Shown here piece after piece: positions 59,038-64,000 of a stretch of 64,000 nucleotides of DNA (position 1 is its first letter; every line of letters starts with the position of its first letter). The stretch is taken from contig CM040452.1 in the NCBI GenBank assembly GCA_022749755.1, forward strand, positions 12,604,350 through 12,668,349. The letters are read 5' to 3'. The stretch comes from Azadirachta indica (taxonomy: Eukaryota; Streptophyta; Magnoliopsida; Sapindales; Meliaceae). The notes beneath the pieces were generated by a model. That model did no database searches. It saw nothing but the letters and a program-made list of their open reading frames with translations, and was not told the origin of the DNA. Made by a program: the position numbers and the translations under genes.

Positions 59038-61458
59038 AACTTCATTCATTCTTTCATTATATTTATCCATAATTTCCTAGAAGATAAAGTGAGTGTTTCA
59101 ACAAAAGTCTTTAGTTTATTACTATCATGTGAAGCAATCATAAAAACTTCTCCCTCAATCTCAAAATGATGACATGGAATAATTGTACGATTAGTTTTAC
59201 AAGTTTGTCCAACCAACTCCAAAAGTGTTCTACTATTACTAGCACTACTATTTAAGAAAATTTTATATTTTCCTCAATACCTTTGTTTGAAGTATAATTA
59301 GAATCATCTAATTTATAAAATTGGATATTGTTGTTTACTTCCTAAATTCTAGGAAATTTATTTTCTAAAATTGTGAATCTCTAGATTTTAATTATTGATC
59401 CATTAATTCGTTCACAGATAAATACATATCCTTTTGAGTGCTCACGATATCTAATGAAGATGCATTTTTTATCCTTTACACCTAATTTGTTGTATTTATG
59501 TAATAGATTGTGAACATAAGCCATAGACCCCTAGGGTTGCAAGCACATTAAATTAGGATTTCCATCTATCCATAACTCATAAGTAGTGAAATTAACTAAT
59601 TTAGGAGGAACATGGTTAAGTATATATGTAGTAGTAAATACTAGAAGATTTGCTTATGCCATCATAAATCCAACCATTTCTAACAAAGTTTATTCATTCT
59701 TTCCACTATACCATTTTGTTGTAAAGTTCTAGAAATAAGCAACTGTATATCAATAACTTTCTCATTATATAGCTTTTTAAACTGTTCAGAGAGATATTCA
59801 TGTCTTTAATCAGTCCTTAAGGTTTTTATCTTCTTATCAAACTGGTTTTCAACTAAAGTAACATACAATCTGAAGAAATTTAATATGTATAGTCATCAAT
59901 GAATGTAATAAGATAAGAGACTCCATGGCTAGATCAATCTTATATTTATATGTCAAAATGAACTAATTATAATGGAACTTTAACTCTAGTTCCTTTGTCA
60001 AATAGTGTTCTAATTCCTTTTTTAGTTAGACAACTCTCACCTATGGGCAATTCACTATTAATGAGTGACCTATTAGGTATTTTTAGTTAATCTATTTATT
60101 TTATCTAGCCCAAGATGTCCTAATATAGCATAACTTGTCTTAACATCCACATTTAAAACATTAAAAGATGTAACCGATGAAAAACAATCATCATTATTAT
60201 TGTGACCAAAAAAATAGCTATCTAAAACCATAAAACCATCCAACAAATAATCAGTGCAAAAAAAAAACAGAATTAAAATTGAGTCTTATTACATTATCAT
60301 AGAAATATAAATGGTAGCCTAGTTTAAGAAGAGTAGAAATTGAGACTAAGTTTTGTTTGAATTTTTAGAATGCGTTAAATGTCACATAGGAGCAGAGTGG
60401 GGCCATTACACAAATACAATTTACAAGTGCCTATGCATGTTGCTTCAACTTTAGTGTTTATTTCCCACATATATCCATTTTGTTCGGCAAATAATTCAAT
60501 GATACTCCATATAAGCTTCTCAATCTTGAGCTATGGTCTATGACTTCTGAGTCTATAGTCCACAGAAGACGAGATATAGTTAGAAAAAGAGAGCATGTAA
60601 AATAACTATAATGAGAAATTTTGGAGTTAAGTTGTTCCCTTTTCGGTTCAGCACATTTTTGAGCGAAATGACTTATCTTGATATAATTGTAGCAAGCTAT
60701 TTTAGTTTTGTCCTTTTTGCTTGCTCGCTTACCTCTTTTTTTCTTTCCTTGATCAAATTTTTGCTGATTAGAACTTTGCCTTTTCTTAAAAAACTTTTCA
60801 TCTCTTTTTCATTTATTGCCTGTAGCCTTATGCAAAGTAAAATCAATTATGTAAATTTGAGTAGAAGCCTTAGTTGTCTCAAGGTGCTCATCTTCTAGTT
60901 CAAGATAACGCTAAATATCATTAAATATTATGATGTTATCATTATGTGCCATGTTCACCTTTATATGCTCCTAATTATTAAGAGACCTAATGATCGCTTA
61001 TACATATTGCTCATCAGTCAAAGCATATCCAACAAATTTCAACTTCTATATCATATTTGATATATCTCTTAGATATAGCGTCATAAAACATTAGGGTGCT
61101 TATGGTATAAGTGAAACTTGATAATCGGTTTCCTTAGTTTCATTATGGAAGTATCACCAAACTTCTCTTTAAAGGCAAGCCATATCTTTTGAGCCCTTTG
61201 GTATTGCTTATACTAACATAGGACGTTATCACCCATACTACTTAGCAACATTATGTAAGCATTACTATTCTTAGTTTTCAAAGCATTATATGCTTCCATG
61301 TTCCTTCTATGTTGAGCAGTGTTACCTTCAGGTGGTTGAGCTATCATATTGTGTGAAACCTCAAGAGATTCTTCTCCTTTCATGATAAATTGAATCTTAT
61401 GGTGCCATGTATCGTAGTTGTTATGATTAAGTTTCTCTTATTTGTTCAACTCAGCCAT
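59038..61458 (-). pseudogene. Copia gag, protease and integrase remnant
   Basis: Gag starts MAELNK (61458) with NYDTWHHKIQFIMKGEES. A CCHC-like knuckle CYNYIKISHFAQKC lies near 60695-60655, with its second Cys replaced. A GHLGLDKINRL pre-integrase block is near 60115, and integrase reads RTLQQNGIVERMNKTLLEM near 59725 with a KKCIFIRY end near 59465. Stops are frequent. The right-hand part of integrase abuts the hAT insertion at 59037. Confidence 0.8.
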
Positions 61459-61471
61459 AATATATATATAT

Positions 61472-61724
61472 AGGGATAGGATTAATGACCCCCTTTTTTT
61501 TACACAATTTTTTATATCAAATGTAAATTATTGAATTTAAGCACATTTAACAATTAAGACTGTATCTGATTATGTAATTAATGTATAACTTATGCATCTA
61601 TAATTAATGTATATGTCAGATGCAATCTCAATCGTTGGATGTGTTTAAATCCAACAACCTATATTTGATGTAAAAAATTGTAAAAAAATTGTATTAAAAA
61701 AAAAGAGGCCCTTAATCTTACCCC
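61472..61724. mobile_element. Palindromic MITE, ~253 bp
   Basis: Left AGGGATAGGATTAATGACCC and right (inverted) GGGGTAAGATTAAGGGCCTC begin arms of about 110 bp that pair along most of their length (for example TTGAATTTAAGCACATTTAA against TTGGATTTAAACACATCCAA). It is inserted in a TA run, so the duplication cannot be read. It lies 14 bp before the gag start of the minus-strand copia element. Confidence 0.7.
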
Positions 61725-62930
61725 ATATATGTATATATATAAATATATATATATGTATATGTATGGCATAAGCATACTTATTAAAGACATAAATTATATA
61801 TGCAACAATCTTAATAATAAAAGAATAATAAAAGACATATATTTGAAAAGTTATTGACACTTCTAATCATCATATATTTTAAATATTATAAATTCATTAA
61901 ACATATGCACAAAAAAAGTTTTTACAATAACTAGAACTCCTATTGCGAAAAAATAGTTTTATAATTATTCATCGAAATTTAGACAATAAAACTAAAGGTT
62001 CTTAAAGTATAATTCTTTAAGTTTGGATCTAGCTTGTACTTCGTACTCTTAGCTCTTTTAATGGTATCTCAATTATAATACATCCTAATTTCCAATTTTT
62101 CATATCATAAGGCTTTGTTATGACCCATTTGTCTAGCACTTCGAATGCTTGCATGCAAACTCAATGTTGAGACTCGCCTAGCCTTTAACATTATTTGGCA
62201 CTCCTTAAATAGTTCGATCTCACAAACTACATGGTTGACAAAGTAAATAAAATGTTACTCTATTTATAAACTTTTATTAAATATTTATGTAAAAATACTT
62301 AAAAAATAATTTTAAGTTATAAAAATATTAAAAAAGGCAGTTAAATAAGGAAAAAAGCTTAGAATATTGCACGAGTTTAATGCAATGAAAATAATAAAAT
62401 TAAGAGTATATGTTGATAAATTTTAAGAATTTAAAAGTACCTGTAAATTGGGAAGTTTAAACATTACGGTGTTGGAAGAGTTAGATACCAGTTGCTGTTA
62501 ACAGTTGGGTACAAGCTTTCTTCATCTCACAATTTTAAACAAAAAGGACAGATTTTGTCTTTAATTCCTGCAAACCAAATACAACTCGTAGAACAACTAT
62601 TGAAAAAGGAAGAAGACTGTAACGGTGATGCAGAGTGCATTTTGAAAGTAAAGAAGAATGAAAACGAATAAATAAAAAACAACGGGGGAAGGGAGGGGTG
62701 TCCTCTGGGCACAACGATACGCATTAAATGCTTTTCGGACCAAATATTAGGACTGGGTTAGGCTGACCTACTTTGTGCGCGAAAGAATCTCGTTAATTGA
62801 CTTTTTAACTTACTTTAAGTTTGTTTACATATATAAACTCTTTAAAAGTTTTACAAATAACTAACATGAAATTTTAGTATTTTGAAATACTACACAAATT
62901 TATCACAATATATTCTATGCAGGGTCTCTC
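61725..62930. other. AT-rich DNA between MITE and CHX copy B promoter
   Basis: Includes a TA-rich stretch at 61725-61765. It may hold the decayed 5' LTR of the minus-strand copia element, but no pair was recognised. No supported gene. Confidence 0.45.
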
Positions 62931-62977
62931 TCACAATTAATAATAGAATTATGAAACAAAAAACCGTACAGTTTTGT

Positions 62978-62995
62978 TAAATATACATCAGCTCA
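62978..62995 (+). promoter_or_regulatory. Promoter block of CHX copy B, conserved in copy A
   Basis: TAAATATACATCAGCTCA is identical to the minus-strand block at 45740-45723 and lies 281 bp before the start codon. TAAATATA is the probable TATA box. Upstream similarity to copy A begins near 62933. Confidence 0.6.
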
Positions 62996-63258
62996 GCATT
63001 TAGTTATTCAGCCCAATGGATGCTGATAAAAGGAGGATCAACGGTTAAAACCCATCTAAGAGCAGCAACAGTAACAAACAAAAACAGCAGTAAAGCAGCT
63101 AAAGAGTGCGGACAGCCATCAAATAACACAATCAAGTTTTAACAAACATTGGCAATAAAAGTTCTAGTTGGCTTCCTTCTTTCTTCCTATCATCTTCTAC
63201 CATTCTCTTTCAATTTTGTTTGGCTGTGCCTGGTGATTGACTAATCCGCAGTGAAAAA

Positions 63259-64000
63259 ATGGAGAAGATAAAAAAGACGGGCGTCGATACCTTTAGGGTC
63301 GGACGTTATAATATGTCAAACATCACAGATTATGAAATCTGGGTATGTTATATGCAAGAAGGGAACGCTGGAGATTCTATGTGGCAAATGCAAAACCCCT
63401 TGGTGTTATATCTACCTTACCTTGTAATGCAACTCGCTTGTATGATACTACTGACGCGAATTCTAATGTTCATCCTCAAACCTCTTCGCCAGCCTCGTTT
63501 TGTCGCTGAAACTCTTGTAAGCTCCTTCTAATTATCTTTTATTTCCGTTCATAAATGAGAGATTTATGTTAAGATATGATTGTCTAATTTGATTTTCGGG
63601 AAAACATACATATAGGCTGGTATTATGCTTGGGCCAACATTATTTGGACGACTGAGGTTTGCAAACATCATTTTCCCTTTTGAGAGTAATTTGCTATTAG
63701 AGACATTCGCCACTTTAGGGATCACTTACTATATGTTCTTGGTGGGGTTAGAGATGGATCTATCGGGTTTAAGGCATGTCGGAAAGAAGACGTTGAGCAT
63801 TGCTATTGCCGGAATATTGATTCCGTTGGCCATAGGGGCAGGCTCATATATACATGCAGACTTGTTAGCCGGTGATTTGGAAAAAATCAATAGAAAGAGG
63901 AAGAAAGAAGGCTCAGCCTTCTGGGCTATAACCCTAACAATCACAAGCTTCCCGGACCTAGCAAGAATCCTTTCAGATGTAAAGCTTTTGCATACTGATG
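63259..64000 (+). CDS. CHX: Cation/H+ antiporter, CHX family (CPA2), copy B, cut by the window edge
   Basis: Exon 1 is 63259-63516 (86 codons, MEKIKKTGVDTFRVGRYN); exon 2 starts at 63616 and is still open at 64000. The 99-bp intron sits at the same place and phase as in copy A (after ...RFVAETL, before AGIMLGPTLFGRL). The visible ~214 residues are close to copy A throughout, including FLVGLEMDLSGLRHVGKK and SFPDLARILSDVKLLHTD. No stops or frameshifts are seen, so it is probably functional, but the ion-binding Asn/Ser-Asp site and the cytosolic domain lie beyond the edge. Same putative role as copy A: monovalent cation/proton exchange. Confidence 0.9.

Larger units (their letters stand above)
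53205..61458 (-). mobile_element. Second Ty1/copia element, coding span, split by a hAT transposon
   Basis: Minus-strand copia domains run from gag (61458) to the end of RNase H (near 53205). The integrase end and the start of reverse transcriptase are separated by the hAT element 54618-59029. Without it the copia coding span is about 3.8 kb, normal for the family. LTRs and a primer-binding site were not recognised, so true ends are unknown. All domains carry stops. Confidence 0.8.

Noticed and set aside
1..64000. CRISPR array, bacterial operon or organelle DNA
   Set aside because: No regular repeat-spacer pattern; introns, MIR172 and plant retrotransposons show nuclear plant DNA.

Overview
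The window is nuclear DNA from a flowering plant, most likely a eudicot. It is AT-rich, its genes have introns with GT-AG borders, and it carries a MIR172 gene, a plant LPA1-type P-loop protein, CHX-type cation/H+ antiporters and decayed plant LTR retrotransposons and hAT/MULE-like DNA transposons. The species cannot be fixed from sequence alone; a woody rosid is a guess. Only four loci look like functional genes: MIR172 (hairpin 7465-7588), an LPA1 homologue on the minus strand (17328-21899, seven coding exons, 734 codons), and two CHX antiporters pointing away from each other (minus 42759-45432, complete; plus 63259 to the window edge, partial).

Layout. 1-6780: no protein gene; G-box pair, microsatellites, a ~1.1 kb array of ~41-bp units in both orientations, a tRNA-derived SINE-like piece. 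6783-8300: MIR172 with TATA box, hairpin and a degenerate second miR172-like 21-mer. 8300-17300: intergenic with a 468-bp hAT-type element, a second MITE and a 1.26-kb near-perfect fold-back element. 17328-22330: LPA1 and its promoter. 22331-28504: intergenic, with a 1.0-kb MULE-like fold-back element. 28505-39245: one complete but dead Ty3/gypsy element on the minus strand, bounded by the 5-bp duplication TAAAT. It lacks reverse transcriptase, carries a large antisense gene with its own TATA box, and contains a nested solo LTR (31045-32453, duplication GGCCT). 39246-42758: three stacked DNA-transposon derivatives. 42759-45800: CHX copy A and promoter. 46578-51487: Ty1/copia element on plus, LTR to LTR. 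53205-61458: a second copia coding region on minus, split by a 4.4-kb hAT transposon (54618-59029). 61472-61724: palindromic MITE. 62930-64000: CHX copy B.

The two CHX genes are an inverted segmental duplication that includes the promoter (an 18-bp block with the TATA-like box is identical in both). The 17.8 kb between them is mostly later transposon insertion. MIR172 (post-transcriptional control of AP2-like factors), LPA1 (phytate-related) and the CHX genes (monovalent cation/pH homeostasis) have no evident functional link; they are neighbours, not a pathway. The least explained sequence is the ~41-bp bidirectional array, the antisense gene inside the gypsy element, the extra miR172-like sequence and the set of long fold-back elements.
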